From Gibbula magus (lineage: Eukaryota > Mollusca > Gastropoda > Trochida > Trochidae), in assembly GCA_936450465.1 (NCBI GenBank), contig OW388294.1, positions 69,148,075-69,212,074 on the forward strand: 64,000 nt of DNA. Direction: 5' to 3'. Positions 35,101 through 47,974 of this stretch are shown here, piece after piece (the first letter of the stretch is position 1; each line of letters opens with the position of its first letter). The notes under the pieces were generated by a model, which saw nothing but the letters and a program-made list of their open reading frames with translations, did not search any database and was not told the origin of the DNA. A program made the position numbers and the translations under genes.

Positions 35101-37769
35101 CGGTGCACAGGGTACACATGATGCTTGGACGATATCATCTTTATCATACAATGTCGTTCTTGATTCATTTTGAGAAAAACGCCTTCACAACAGTAATTTC
35201 AAATGTTAACTGTTCTTCAAATGCGCGCAATGATATGTGCAAACGAACACCTTCCTGCTCTCACAACAAAATGACACAACTTAATGCCTCCTAAATGTTG
35301 CTTTAAATTAACGTAATGGTTGTTTTGACTGATCTTAACTTTCAATTGTTTAGTACAAAATGCAATGATTTTCAAATAAAAATATTTAGTGTTAGGACAG
35401 CGAACTCGAACTCGCGTTCTGTAGCGTTCATGTCATCAGGTGGACGAGACTTTCCCGCTTAGGGACGAGAGTTGCTTCCCTTCCGTTGGAATGCAAAATG
35501 GCTGCTCGCGTTAGGCAAGAAAAGCTTAACTAAAAGTTGGTTTGTTAATTATCCTATCCCAATGACACAACTCACTGTGAAACTGTGAAGATGATTGTCT
35601 GGTAAATGAACATGTGACTCAAACTGCCTTATAGTTACCTAGCTGTGACTAAACGTTTACGCTCGGTAGATTTCAACTCGAGATGAACGTGTTTTGCTTT
35701 TGGCACTGCTTGGTAATAATACATTTGGCCACACGAGTTACAACTGCACAAAATGCTTTGTCGTTTCTTAAATTAATGTTTATGAAAAATATGATGCACA
35801 TTTTGATGAAGCTATCCGGGTTCGGGTTTCAACGTGTTAACGAGTGTGGCGTCGTCTTACAGTGTACTTTTCAAACGGAGCTCCGTCACTAAACCTCTGT
35901 AATTTGCACCGATATTCGCATATGACCCCAACGAATATCGGACATATCCGTTGGCTTTATCCCAAGGAAAACTCCATCCAATTTATGATAAAGGGATATA
36001 TCAACTGTAGTTTGAACATATCGCATGTATATCCTTCTGGATTTTAAGTACCTCGAGGTATGGAAATACTCTCAACACGGTCAAGGTCCTGCGGTTGATA
36101 TAGAATAATCCCCGGGACCAGGGGATCGGAAGGAGAAACAAGACACGACAAGTTTGCATGTACTATGGCATATGGTTGTTTTTCCCAAAGTACAATAAAT
36201 ACTCATCAATCATAGTGGAAATATGAGTTCTGGCATTCCCGGGATGTTTAGAAACTCTCTTCACATTGTTCTCCTTTAAACTTACGAAATAGCTGGTGGT
36301 TTTTCATTTCATTTTGTCAACAAAACGATTTATAATTGGCCGGTGACCCCTTTACCTGAATAAAAAGCATATCACAAAACGGTGTTTATTATTATATCAA
36401 GTTTCATAAAAGACTCAATTTAACGATCTTTCATTTCATTTGACGGCAAAATACTCTTATAAACCCGTTTTCCGAATTTGTCTGTCAGAATCATGACAAA
36501 GCCTGTAATGATATTTTCTCAAGATCAATGCTACCGACCCTTTTCCAATCATTCAAATTGATTCACATAATGTATTCTAACTTTAACTTGACAGACACGA
36601 TTCAAAACAATGTGGATTGGGGCGTAATATCTGTACGGCGAGACACTATTGTGTGATTACTGCTATCCATTAGGTATAACAAGAAGGAAAACAGACTTGA
36701 CCTTTAACCCATATGGAAGGTCAAGGCAGTCCCTCGGAGCATTCTGATTGACTTTACTGACAAGGGAGACTACTCTAAGAGGTCATTGAGCTAGGCTATC
36801 AATGTCTGACTTCAGCTAATTTATGCTAATTTTGCTCGTTCTTGTCTTAATGATAAAGCCGTTTAGAGGAACAATTCACTTTGCCCAATTGGAGTCGACT
36901 CTGATAACGATCACGATTCCCCACTAGACCGGAGTGCGCATACTAAACAGAGAGATACAGGCTTATTCGATTAGGACGTCTTCAATGGTTAGTTAACATG
37001 TTACCGAACACACAAAAACTGTTTTATAAAGTAACTGTTTTAGCTTGAAGTAATTGAATCATGCTCCTGTTAAAGAGATACAAAGTTAAAAAATTTTGAA
37101 GAGTTGGTTTCTTTCAATGCGACAAACCAAAAATCTCTTTTCACCTAGAGACCCTAGCTTTCAAGTCAAAATCAATCTTTTAGAGGATTATGTGCAATGC
37201 TTCTATAATTCAGAATGGACATGATTTGCTATTTCCATCAGGCTTCACTGCAGTCCCAATGACGTAAAACTTTCTTTTTATCTACAATTAAATTTGACTC
37301 CTCCCCCCGAGATATAAATTGGGCGTTAATGAAAGTGTCTAAAATCTCAAATCATCTCACCTATTCAGACCCAATACCCTATCTTTCTGGAGCACATCGT
37401 GAAACATTCTGCTAAAACGTGATTTTTTAACGAATTGAAAAATAAACCTCATTGTCACCTTCCCTTATCTTGTAAGCTGAACAATATGTTTGGGTCAAGT
37501 GCATGACCTGTTATGTGTTGTCCTGTCTTAATGTCACAATGTGTAATTTCACTTGGAGTGTATTCACTTTGATGTCATAAGCCTAATAAGCATCAGACGT
37601 AATGATAACTGTTGACAAGTTTGACATTTTCTGTTTGATATCATGAGAGGAGGTTTGATTGAAAGTCGTTTAGGTGTCGTTTTAGTCATTGTGTTATAGC
37701 TATTTTGATCACGTTTACGATTGTATGACGTTGTTGGAAATTAAGATGATTGAACGGTAAAGTAACAAA
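32191..37769. other. 5.6 kb without recognisable genes
   Basis: I find no domain-bearing ORF, SINE, MITE pair or array here. Small ORFs (for example 33035-33298, 34107-34403, 35683-36047) are AT-rich and motif-free. A B-box-like GAGTTCGAGTTCGC on the minus strand near 35415 has no convincing A box. The stretch could be intronic or intergenic. Confidence 0.45.
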
Positions 37770-37773
37770 TTAA

Positions 37774-38127
37774 AGGGGCTGTAGCAAGTTAAATGCAAAT
37801 TTTAATTTTTTAAATGTTCCATTTATAATGATGGTTTCTGTCATTTATATTTACTTTAGAGCGTGAAACATCTTATAACACAAACCAATTATCCGTAGTT
37901 GTAATAACGGTGTTGCGTATAAAGCAAAAAATGCATGGCGGCCATTTTGATGTGAAATCATTTTATTATTTCGAATTATAAAAACGATTCCCATGGCCTT
38001 ACTAAACAATGTTCTCTCATTTTTAACTTGAATTTCCAAAGGGAGAAAGGAGTTTTACTATTGGCGACATTATTTTTCAAATACATTTCATCGACTTATT
38101 TGAGCGAAAAAACGTGCTACTGCCCCT
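37774..38127. mobile_element. TTAA-flanked MITE, family A, copy 1
   Basis: Flanked by TTAA at 37770-37773 and 38128-38131. The left end AGGGGCTGTAGCAAGTTAAA and the right end (reverse complement AGGGGCAGTAGCACGTTTTT) are inverted. The interior has GGCGGCCATTTTGATGTGAA and CATTTCATCGACTTATTTGA. It is 354 bp with no ORF. The left end is more diverged than the right. Confidence 0.85.
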
Positions 38128-38131
38128 TTAA

Positions 38132-39766
38132 GATTCCGAAGCAACAACGTCATCAGTCTACAGATTTGCTAAATGTCTGGCGCTATAATAACATCGACAA
38201 TTGATTCAAACCGTTATCTGATCTTATGATTGTTGTATATCTGAAAGTTAATTAATGTGTGGATTACAACATATATTGTCATGACATTACTTCGACTGTT
38301 TCATTTCATATTAAAACTGGAATGTCTGCATCAAGAAATATAAACCGAATAAAAATAAAAATAAATTATTATTATTTTTTAAATCTTTATTTAATTTGAT
38401 TTTATTTAATGCTTTCAACACCAGTGTCTCAATGGGGTGTCAATTGTTCAGCTAGTTTTAAGGCTTAATTATATTCAGGACACCGATTTCTATATTTGGG
38501 TACTAAATGAAACATTTTCTTTAAATGTTGGTAGTTCGTATTATATCTTCAAGACAATAAAGAACTGCGTGATGGTGTGAACACTACCATGCATGACTAT
38601 AATATATACTAGATCAAAGTTCTTATCTTGTGACTTTTAGACATAGTCTCATGTTGGTATATCCTTAATGATAAAAAGTCAATTATCTGCAGAACATCAT
38701 TTATTAAAATTGAACCATCTGAAACGTAATGATATATTGTTTAGAAATGTATGTGGCACAATGAATTTGAAAACCTCTTTAGGATCGATAATTGTTTTGA
38801 GACATTATGTATGAAATATGAATATCTTATTCCCATAGAAGAATACAAATTTCGAAATATGCAAAGAATTAGCTTTTGTTCCAAATTCAAAGAAAATTCG
38901 AATATTACATTATGCATAGGGACATTAGACGGTTCCCAGCGTTCACTTCTAACAGAGGATATTCTACTCGTCTCTCTCACGTTTCCTCTGTTACAATTTG
39001 ACCGTATTTCTCCATTCTCACAAAATCATCTAGCGCTGAAACATATATCAACCCTTTTCCTATCCAATCGCAAAAATAGTTGGAAACCAGAAACAAACTA
39101 TACAAAAACTACAGGAGTGTCACATATTGCTCACGTAACAGAAATGAAAAAACCCGTTTCGACACTTTAGAAGCAGGTAATCAATACGAAATAGAAACAT
39201 CAATGTCAGACCATTTATATTGTTTTTAAAAAGTAAGAAATATTACAATATGTATAATTATTTAAACCTAAATTACTCATCAATAGTTCGGAAGAGTTGA
39301 CATTAGAAACGTCATTAGTGTAAAGTAAGTCGTCATTAGTATTTACTGAAACGTGAATAGATAAGTAACTCATCATTAGATTTTGCACCAAGACAATGCC
39401 TTTGTATCCTTTATAGGCTTGGGTAGTCATGATGTAACCAGTATTGTCATGACATTAGGTCATGCTCCATTGAAATAGAAAATTGCTCCTATTAGTACTA
39501 TATTGGACAAAAACATGAGGGTTATTAGTAAATGATGAAATTATCGAATAAGATTGATTCTCGTATTGACACTGGTAAGATATGTATCATGAAAATTGTA
39601 ATATCGCTGACATATTTTGTCCAATAAACATCATGCCATTAATTGACTTTCTGGTTTAGTATCTTATTGACTAAGGTACACAATGTGACATTGATGGAAC
39701 TGAATATATTGAAAATCATCAGCAAAATCGCAGGTTCAATATTTTATTAGCAGAGGTCAATAGGTT
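38132..39766. other. intergenic, one unconvincing ORF
   Basis: A plus-strand open frame of 139 codons at 38751-39170 is AT-rich, has no recognisable domain and lacks a good start context, so I do not call it a gene. Nothing else seen. Confidence 0.45.
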
Positions 39767-42483
39767 TTACATGGTCAGAGTGATCTTGGCGCCATCGCGA
39801 TCAACCGTGAACTGAATCGGCTTCGCATCGGCTCGTTGGGTGGTGGCAGAACGCCCTGGTTGTATGGGGTTAGCCGGGGATGGGTCAGCCGTGTGGTCAG
39901 TCAGGGAAGCAGATCCAGGGTGGGTTGCAGTTGAAGAGGCTGCCGTTACTTTCTTCCTCTGCACGAGGTTGTCCACCACGGTCAACATTTCCTCACTTGT
40001 TCGCTTGTAACTGTGTGAAGAAAGCATTCATAGAATTAGATTTATGTCCGAAATAACACGACAATGAGTTGTGCGAAAAATTACGAACACTTGTGGAATT
40101 TTTAAGTGTTCATTATAAAATAAGTAGACCTATATCAGAATTTAAGGTACTTGATTTATTTTCACAATACAATAACAACTTTTCTCAAGTGACTTGCAAT
40201 GACCGTGTACTTACTTAACTCTAACTATAAGCCTATCAACTTTAGTAACGGTAGACCTACCCACGAATTGCCGTCGATCTGTGACCAGTCCGTTCAGCAA
40301 TTAACTGTTCGTCGACGCCATTCTCATAAAGCCGGGTCGCTGCAGTTGCTCGAAGAGAATGGTTAGTGAAGAATCCTTGGAAACCTGCTGCACAACACAG
40401 TCTCTTCACAAAACCTGCCAAGGTTTGTCGTCCAATAGGCGCGCTGCAATACCACACATCCGCTTTTGGGTATCTAAGTGGCCTTAAATAGAAGGCATCA
40501 CACGTTGCTGGTCTGCAAAGAAAGTGTACAATATGTCATTTAAAGTATACAAGGTGTGGTCATTCTATCTATTCAACCTACAAAATTGTTGCAATCACAT
40601 ATGCCAAAATTGTTATAAATGTTATTTATTTATCAGGGTCTACTAACTGGTTATGAAAAGTATCATTTTAAGGCCAATCGATTCAGAATAGTGACCATCT
40701 TTAAAGTCGCGATTATGATCGAAAACCGGACTATGGCGCGAGCAGCCAAACGTAATTTTGGAAACTTATCTACAACAAACAGAATCACAATTGTATTCAA
40801 TAGTGTTCGATAGGTTAAATAACTACCGTAGTAGTTATGGAAATAGGGCGGGTGATTTCGGCTTTTGTACTTATTTAAAGATGCTGTTCGATTTTCATTG
40901 AAAACTACAAATTGTTATATATTTGGCATTTGGGGATGAATATGTGTGTTGATTTGAATTGGTATCAGCAAATATGATATTTTGGAATGTATCAAAGTAA
41001 AAAAACATTTCATTTAAAAGACGGACTCGACGTCACAAAAGTTTGTAGTTGTGACGTTACAGTGGTTGCATCGTCATCACAAGGGTATCAGTTTTATCAC
41101 TGCCGTCTATTCAGCATGATTAATGTGGACGACTAATAAACCGAATGCTAAGTTGAAATGCTACTTAACTCGCGAATGTTTTAGTTTAGTATCGAATTCG
41201 TGCTTTATCGTTTGTTATCAAAGAATGAAATTGTGTATTACATGGTTGGGCTTTAGGTATATTTTATTGAATTGTATTTGTGATGTAATTTTAAACGATA
41301 GCAAATGTTACTAAAATTCAAAGTAGTAGGAATGCTGAATTACACTATTTTACTTTGTCAGCTCTACATTTATCATTCGATGCACAATAAACATAACTTA
41401 CCTCAGAGACAGATACTTCTCGTGGAGACGTACAGGGCATCTTTCTGGTCTTTCGAAGTTTGGCCCCACAACTATACTTTTCATCTCCAGGGATTTATGT
41501 TTCAATCCTCCATTATTTGTTTTTGTCACCCCTTCACAGTATTTGAGGTGTTTCAACCCATTCTTAATAACGAACGAAAAGTTGCCTCTTACTCCCACCT
41601 TTAAGGAATGGTGTTCTTGTCCTCCTCAAAGGCAAAAGCAAATTCCGTTCAGGTAGAATATGGTATCTAACAGTTTTTGTGGGGTGTCTTCTCCCAGGAT
41701 GCCTTTCTTCCATAAGATATCTTCCTGTTCACATGTTAAAATGTCAGCTTTCCGCTTTCGTATCCCGATACCGACTTCCGCTAATTTTTTCATTTTAAAA
41801 TTCTAAAATTCTCCTTAACCCGGTAAACTCAACATCGGTATGGAAGTTGACATCCCTATCATTCTGACGCAGGTAATACTGGATAGAAACTAATATTTCA
41901 TGGAGAGTGTTGCCATGGTAGTCCTCCCCTTTCAGATTTTTTATCTGAGTAGTGATCGAAATCAGAATATGGTTCAGAGCAAAGTCATCAAATGTCAGTA
42001 GAGTGCTGCCCTCATCTGCCTTACGTCCATGTCTTGCCACATACCATGCATCAAAAAGTCTAACAGCCCACTGACTTTTCTTCTGGGTGTTTTTATTTCG
42101 GCCACTAATCTCAAGAGCGTTAAGCTCAGCTTCAGAGAGAGGTTTACCAAATCTTGATTTAATAGTAGCCATATTTTCAGAACTTTCAGGTGTTTTTTCT
42201 GTTTTTGTCAAATGATCCGGATCTATATCATTAGTTTCAAACCCTTGACTATAGAGAACGAGCTCTTCATCCGAGTGTGTGACATTTTCTTTCTCACCTG
42301 TAGCATTATTTACAACACTATTGTCATCTGATGAAAATTCACTTAAAGTTTTGTCAGTCAATATGAAATCAGGGGTCGGAACTGCATCAAGGACGTTTTC
42401 AAAATCAGAATTTATATCGTCTGCTGTAAATGACTCAACTTGCTTTGTGTTATGAACAAACCATCATCACTATCACTGGACAT
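39767..42483 (-). pseudogene. Crypton-type tyrosine recombinase, ZMYM/QRICH1-like C-terminal domain, decayed
   Basis: Three exons on the minus strand: 42483-41402, 40512-40261 and 40010-39767. Introns of about 888 and 250 bp have clean GT..AG ends (AG|GTAAGT with TTTGCAG; GG|GTAGGT with TTCACACAG) and both are phase 2. The joined reading would be about 525 codons. An acidic, Ser/Asp-rich N-terminus is followed by a core-binding-like region (SRFGKPLSEAELNAL, then QWAVRLFDAWY), then the catalytic domain: GGQEHHSL, RCPVRLHEKY, CDAFYLRPL, FTNHSLRATAATRLYENGVD, TGHRS and GYKRTSEEM. HSLR, GHR and the Tyr of GYKR fit the H-x-x-R, H and nucleophile positions. Family members are Crypton transposon recombinases and genes domesticated from them. 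Defects: a TGA at 41628-41626, just before GGQEH, where the family has Arg; a frameshift near 41791-41800; and probably another near 42430-42445, between the ATG at 42483 and the main frame. An alternative start (ATG at 42172) would avoid the last. Sequencing error cannot be excluded for the indels. Confidence 0.9.
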
Positions 42484-42768
42484 GATTACCGTGGATCTGA
42501 AGAAAGTATAATGAATTAACGCGTGAAACACCTTTATATAATGCGTCATTATCACATTGCTCGTCATTATCTCAGTGCGTGCATTTCTTCTTACACACTT
42601 AACAATCAATTTGTTTGCTTGTGCACGTGAATCAAATGCGAAAAGAGACGTCATAAGTACACTGCGTGCACTGTGATGTGTGCATGGATAGAATGTTGAA
42701 TTACATACTTGGAATAGTATTGTGTATCTAAGACGAAACTGAAACCGGTTTCGAATTTAGGTTTAAGT

Positions 42769-42882
42769 AGAATAGACTCCTCAAACACGTCATTAGTTGT
42801 GCACGAGGTTTAGTCTTCGGCCTAACGGCCTCAGACTAAACCTCGTGCACAACTAATGACGTGTTTTCGGAGTCTATTCTAT
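42769..42882. repeat. near-perfect 112-bp palindrome upstream of the recombinase pseudogene
   Basis: The left arm AATAGACTCCTCAAACACGT, then CATTAGTTGTGCACGAGGTT, then TAGTCT pairs with its reverse complement on the right, with two or three mismatches, all near the base. The apex TCGGCC-TAAC-GGCCTC also pairs, leaving a 4-nt loop. It lies about 285 bp upstream of the pseudogene's presumed start codon. Confidence 0.95.
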
Positions 42883-43333
42883 ACGTATTTACAAATTACA
42901 AATAAGGTAGTTTAATAATGATATAACTTTGAATCGTTGTATAAAATAGCGAAACTATATAATATCATTATTAAATGACAATTGATACTGAATAAAGAGG
43001 AGTTTGTAAATAGCCAAAGGCATATAGAGATTGAAATGATAAATTAATTATTGTTATTCCATGGCAATATTTGTTTGATTGTAGTTGTTAATCTACAGCG
43101 CTGTCGCAATGAAGAAATAATTAAATGGACGTCAATGATAAATAATGGCTATTATCAACTTAATAACGTTTTCGTGGCTTTTAGAACCGGGAATGACCAC
43201 AGCTAAGTTTACTTAACGACCACTTTGGACGGTCCGTGACGTCCGTTTATGACAGGTCGTAGAGGTCACTGGATGACCACAATACTGGACCCTCAACGAC
43301 CATGTCGTGCACGCCTTATATAGCAGTTGTTAA

Positions 43334-43697
43334 AGGGGATGTAGTACGTTTTTTGCTAAATTTATTGTTTCAAATTTCCGATTAATAATGATAGTATATG
43401 TGTAAATTTACTTTAGAGGGTAAAACATCTTATTACACAAACTAATTATCCGTAGTGGTAATACCGTAATAACGATGACGATAAAGCAAAAAATACATGG
43501 CGGCCATTTTATTGTGAACACATTTTATTACTTCGAATTACAAAAACGATTCCCACGGCTTTACCGAACCATGTATACATTCAAATATTTAACTTGATTT
43601 TCCAAAGAGTGAAGGGCGTTTTACTATTGGTGACATTATTTTTCAAATGCATTTCATCGACTTATTTCAGCGAAAAAACGTGCTACTGCCCCTTTGA
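43334..43697. mobile_element. TTAA-flanked MITE, family A, copy 2
   Basis: TTAA at 43330-43333, left end AGGGGATGTAGTACGTTTTT, interior GGCGGCCATTTTATTGTGAA, right end CGTGCTACTGCCCCTTTGAT. The right TTAA has mutated to TTGA. Confidence 0.85.
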
Positions 43698-45039
43698 TAT
43701 ACAGTTTCCTGAAAATGCTTTGTTAAGAGTATGTTTGTATCAAATGTGACATTGACAAGGCATGACTTCCATATCCTGACATTCAAGTTTTCTCAATGCT
43801 ATCAAGAATTTTTAATTTTTGCTTTATTATTTGTAAAAATATAGAATTTATTTATGTAATTTAACAAAGAATATACCTCAAATCATTTTAATCATATTGT
43901 CATCATGTTTTGAATTCAAACAAGCGGAACTAAGTTTAGAACAAAAACTCAACTATCCGCACCAAAAGGAGATCATTTACTGCATGACTCACATTCGTAA
44001 CCGTGTGACAGATCTCTCATGAGTATTGGCACCCAAGGATGGAATAGATACAAGTTGATTACTTTGTAAGATAATCACAATCGACCATCTTGAAATGGAA
44101 CTTTCAGTTCAAATTGGCAATGAATTTCTAGATTTAGTATAGGTATTTATGCCCTGTTACATATGGTACATAAATCTCCAGGGAGGGTTGTTTCATTAGT
44201 AATTAAAAACAATATGTATACGTTAGGTATACTGATCTGGTCATATGGTTTCAGAAATCGGACAGGACAATGCAGAACGTACACGTCGGACAGTGACCGT
44301 CTGGACATCACGTGACAAGCGTCTCAAGTGACCACAGCATTAATTGCTGATACCCTTCAAGTACAGATGCAGAATTGACGTGTTCACGGAGAGATCTCAT
44401 TTCGGGAGGTCCCTCCCTGTCACCTTGCATTGCACAGTACCATCGATTCTTGAAGCCAAACGTTGCTTTCGTGTCCTTGTCCCGCGCTACCAAGAGCCAC
44501 GCACAATTACTGCGATTCCCGCTGTCAATTTACACTGTCAACTGTTATAAACGACAACCTCTGAAATTGGACTATCTTATTTCCCAGTTTGCTTGGAACC
44601 ACGAACAATCTAAATGCTTGATAATCTCATCGCGACATTGATCTATTAATCAAGTGCTATCTATGACGTCACAACGACCAGACAGGCAAATAACCGACAC
44701 TGGTCAAGTCAATTCAAATTGGCCAGTGGTCAAAACACCAAGGGACCTGGGTCAATATCCGCTGGCTCCAAATCTGGCGTGAGTGAAGGGACATAATAAT
44801 CCGTCGTCTCTTTCCATTATGTAGCGCCTTCGTGCAGCTCTGCTACCCATTACCAGACTAAAGTAGACATCATCAGGGGAGATGCAGACATATATGGTCA
44901 TTTGGTCAACCAAAATGGAGATACGAGTCTGCGGAGGTGGACATTTACGTATGTTTCAGTTTGTAACAGACGTTATCAAAATATTACTGTTCGCGGAATG
45001 GCTAAACGTATGACTGATGAAAACATAATATCTAGTTTA
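43698..45039. other. intergenic, no gene seen
   Basis: The block 44270-44700 is less AT-rich, with overlapping ORFs on both strands (44308-44641), none with a domain. A CRE octamer lies at 44664-44671, and a small dyad at 44690-44735 is built on CACTGGTCAAG and CCAGTGGTC. Confidence 0.4.
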
Positions 45040-45243
45040 TACAATACAATGTATATGATTGTATTATACAATGTATATGATTATATAATACAATGTATAT
45101 GATAGTATAATACAATGTATATGATTATATAATACAATGTATATGATAGTATAATACAATGTATATGATAGTATAATACAATGTATATGATAGTATAATA
45201 CAATGTGTATGATAGTTTAATACAATGTGTATGATAGTATAAT
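45040..45243. repeat. 22-bp minisatellite
   Basis: About nine units of TACAATGTATATGATAGTAT, then AA. Two subtypes alternate at the start (GATTATAT and GATAGTAT). Confidence 0.93.
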
Positions 45244-45523
45244 GATACAGAGAAGTTGTATCCAGTATCCAGATACAAGTGGGAAATAACACCACTGCCA
45301 CGCGGCACATATATTGGATTAAAACTTTTCATTATATTTCAAGGTTTATCTAAAATTAATTATTCATTAAGTATCTCAGTGAAGAGGGTAATTCTAATCA
45401 GTCTTATGTTTTAAAATAAACTTACATATGCAGGTATTATCATGAATATGTTTCTTACATGGCTTTAATGATTTCCACAGTATTTATGTCATTATCGTTG
45501 ATGCAGAGAATGTGAGAGGAGTG
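45244..45523. other. spacer, nothing recognised
   Basis: Unique AT-rich sequence. Confidence 0.5.
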
Positions 45524-45527
45524 TTAA

Positions 45528-45930
45528 AGGGACTGTAGCACGTTTTTGGCAAAATTTATGTTTTTAAATTTCCCTTTTATAATAATAGTTTGTGTCATTT
45601 AAATTCAAATTTCCGATAAATGATGATAGTATAGGTGTAAATTTACTTTAGAGGGTAAAACATCTTACGTAACATCTCGTATTACACAAACCAATCATCC
45701 ATAGTGGTAATAACGGTTTTGCGTATGAAACAAAATTTGCATGGCGGCCATTTTATTGTGAACACATTTAATTATTTCGAAATACAAAAACAATTCCTAT
45801 GGCTTTACTAAGCCATGAACACTTATTTTAAAATTAATTTTCGAAGAGAGAAGGCTGTTTCACTATTGGGGAAATCATTTTCCAATGCATTTCATTGACT
45901 TATTTGGCCGACAAATGTGCTACTGCCCCT
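45528..45930. mobile_element. TTAA-flanked MITE, family A, copy 3
   Basis: TTAA at 45524-45527 and 45931-45934. The left end is AGGGACTGTAGCACGTTTTT and the right end is ATGTGCTACTGCCCCT. The element is longer than the others (403 bp) because a segment near 45590-45650 (CATTTAAATTCAAATTTCCG) is inserted or partly duplicated. Confidence 0.85.
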
Positions 45931-46019
45931 TTAAGATGAGTCATGAATGACTTTAAAAAATACAAATTACATCCATTGCTGATAGACTCGCAAGATGCTC
46001 CTACAGTAAGAAAAAATAT

Positions 46020-47118
46020 AGAACGCTAGTTTTAGGGAGAGTAACAACCTAGTTGTAATTCTGAAAGGGAGAGACATACGAGATTAACACCCTAGTTAGT
46101 TTCCTGAAGGAGAGAGACATAAGAGAGTAACAACCTAGTTGTCACCCTGAAGGAGAGAGACATAGGAGAGTAACAACCTAGTTGTCATCCTGAAGGAGAG
46201 AGACATAGGGGAGTAACAGCCTAGTTGTCATCCCGAAGGAGAGAGACATAAGAGAGTAACAACCTAGTTGTCACCCTGAAGGAGAGAGACATAGGAGAGT
46301 AACAACCTAGTTGTCACCCTGAAGGAGAGAGACATAGGAGAGTAAGAACCTGGTTGTCATCCTGAAGGAGAGAGACATAAGAGAGTAACAACCTAGTTGT
46401 CACCCTGAAGGAGAGAGACATAGGAGAGTAAGAACCTAGTTATTATCCTGAAGGAGAGAGACATAGGAGAGTAACAACCTAGTTGTCACCCTGAAGGAGA
46501 AGGACCTAGGAGAGTAACAACCTAGTTGTTTTCCTGAAGGAGAGAGACATAAGAGAGTAACAACCTAGTTGTCACCCTGAAGGAGAGAGACATAGGAGAG
46601 TAACAACCTAGTTGTCATCCTGAAGGAGAGAGACATAGGAGAGTAACAACCTAGTTGTCATCCTGAAGGAGAAGGACCTAGGAGAGTAACAACCTAGTTG
46701 TTTTCCTGAAGGAGAGAGACATAAGAGAGTAACAACCTAGTTGTCACCCTGAAGGAGAGAGACATAGGAGAGTAACAACCTAGTTGTCATCCTGAAGGAG
46801 AGAGACATAGGAGAGTAACAACCTAGTTGTCATCCTGAAGGAGAGAGACATAAGAGAGTAACAACCTAGTTGTCATCCTGAAGGATTGATACCTAGGAGA
46901 GTAACAACCAAGTTGTCATCCTGAAGGAGAGAGACATAAGAGAGTAACAACCTAGTTGTCACCCTGAAGGAGAGAGACATAGGAGAGTAACAACCTAGGT
47001 GTCACCCTGAAGGAGAGAGACATAGGAGAGTAACAACCTAGTTGTTTTCCTGAAGGAGAGAGACATAAGAGAGTAACAACCCAGTTGTCATCCTGAAGGA
47101 GAGAGACCTAGGAGAGTA
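46020..47118. repeat. 43-bp minisatellite, about 25 units
   Basis: Units contain GAGAGTAACAACCTAGTTGT, then CACCCTGAAGGAGAGAGACA, then TAG. Subtypes differ at CACC/CATC/TTTTCC and at GAGAGACATA versus GAAGGACCTA. The combination GAAGGACCTAGGAGAG, then TTGTTTTCCTG recurs near 46498 and 46670, 172 bp (four units) apart. Confidence 0.96.
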
Positions 47119-47974
47119 ATAGCCTGTTCATAGCGCGTGACCCAGACAGTTGCAGGGTGACACTGCTGCAGTGCCGTCCCGTAATTACCACGTATCAATA
47201 GCAGACACTTCGTCTGTCCGGGCTGGAAATACTGCAGTAGAGTCCACATGTAAGTGACACTCTGTCATCTGGATTCTCGAGGGAAACTGATATTACCTCA
47301 TTGTTAAAATTTGAGGAAGGAACGTAATCTGATTTTAAAGGACGGTTACATCATACCAATGTCAAAATACAATGCTATTCTCAGACATAGAATCACTTGG
47401 TGAAAATATAAGACCAATATCAATAGGAGATAAACAGTAACCTTGACTCGATGGACAGGGTTATTGTTAGACTAATGTCAAAATATAAGGAGGCGAAAAT
47501 GTTAATATCAATAGTTACAACATAGTAATATCGAAGCCTAGAAGAATATCATGGATCTCCTTGACAGACTCTCCTGACAAGTGCCATCATAACATTCACA
47601 AAGGATATATACTTGAAACAATATCAGCACTTTGCTCGTCATTACTTGGAAACTAGGTAACACGTATGTGGTTGTTTTACATGTTTTGTGAAATAACCGT
47701 AAACAATTGTAAAAACCCGCGTAGCGTATATTCATCGATTAATGATTGAATGTTTTGTAATTATCTTTATAGCATGACACAATGAAATACATATTATTAA
47801 TAGCACCTAAGCAGAGTTATTGTGAATCCTGCACCAGACACTTGATAAATGCATTTCTAAACACTAATGTTCTCCAAAGAGATAATTATACACTCGACCG
47901 CAAAAGAACGACACCACCTTTTCAACAACCAACAGAACACTGCTGCCGGGGAAGGTATAGTTTGAATGTATTCG
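47119..47974. other. intergenic, no gene seen
   Basis: A GC-richer patch at 47130-47250 has no ORF of note. The rest is AT-rich and featureless. Confidence 0.45.

Noticed and set aside
35400..35470. tRNA-like B box on the minus strand
   Set aside because: No matching A box at the right distance and no cloverleaf.
38751..39170. 139-codon plus-strand ORF
   Set aside because: AT-rich codons, no domain and no splice or start support. I could not match it to any family.
44308..44641. Overlapping ORFs in a GC-richer block
   Set aside because: Frames on both strands are open together, which is a compositional effect, and none shows a domain.
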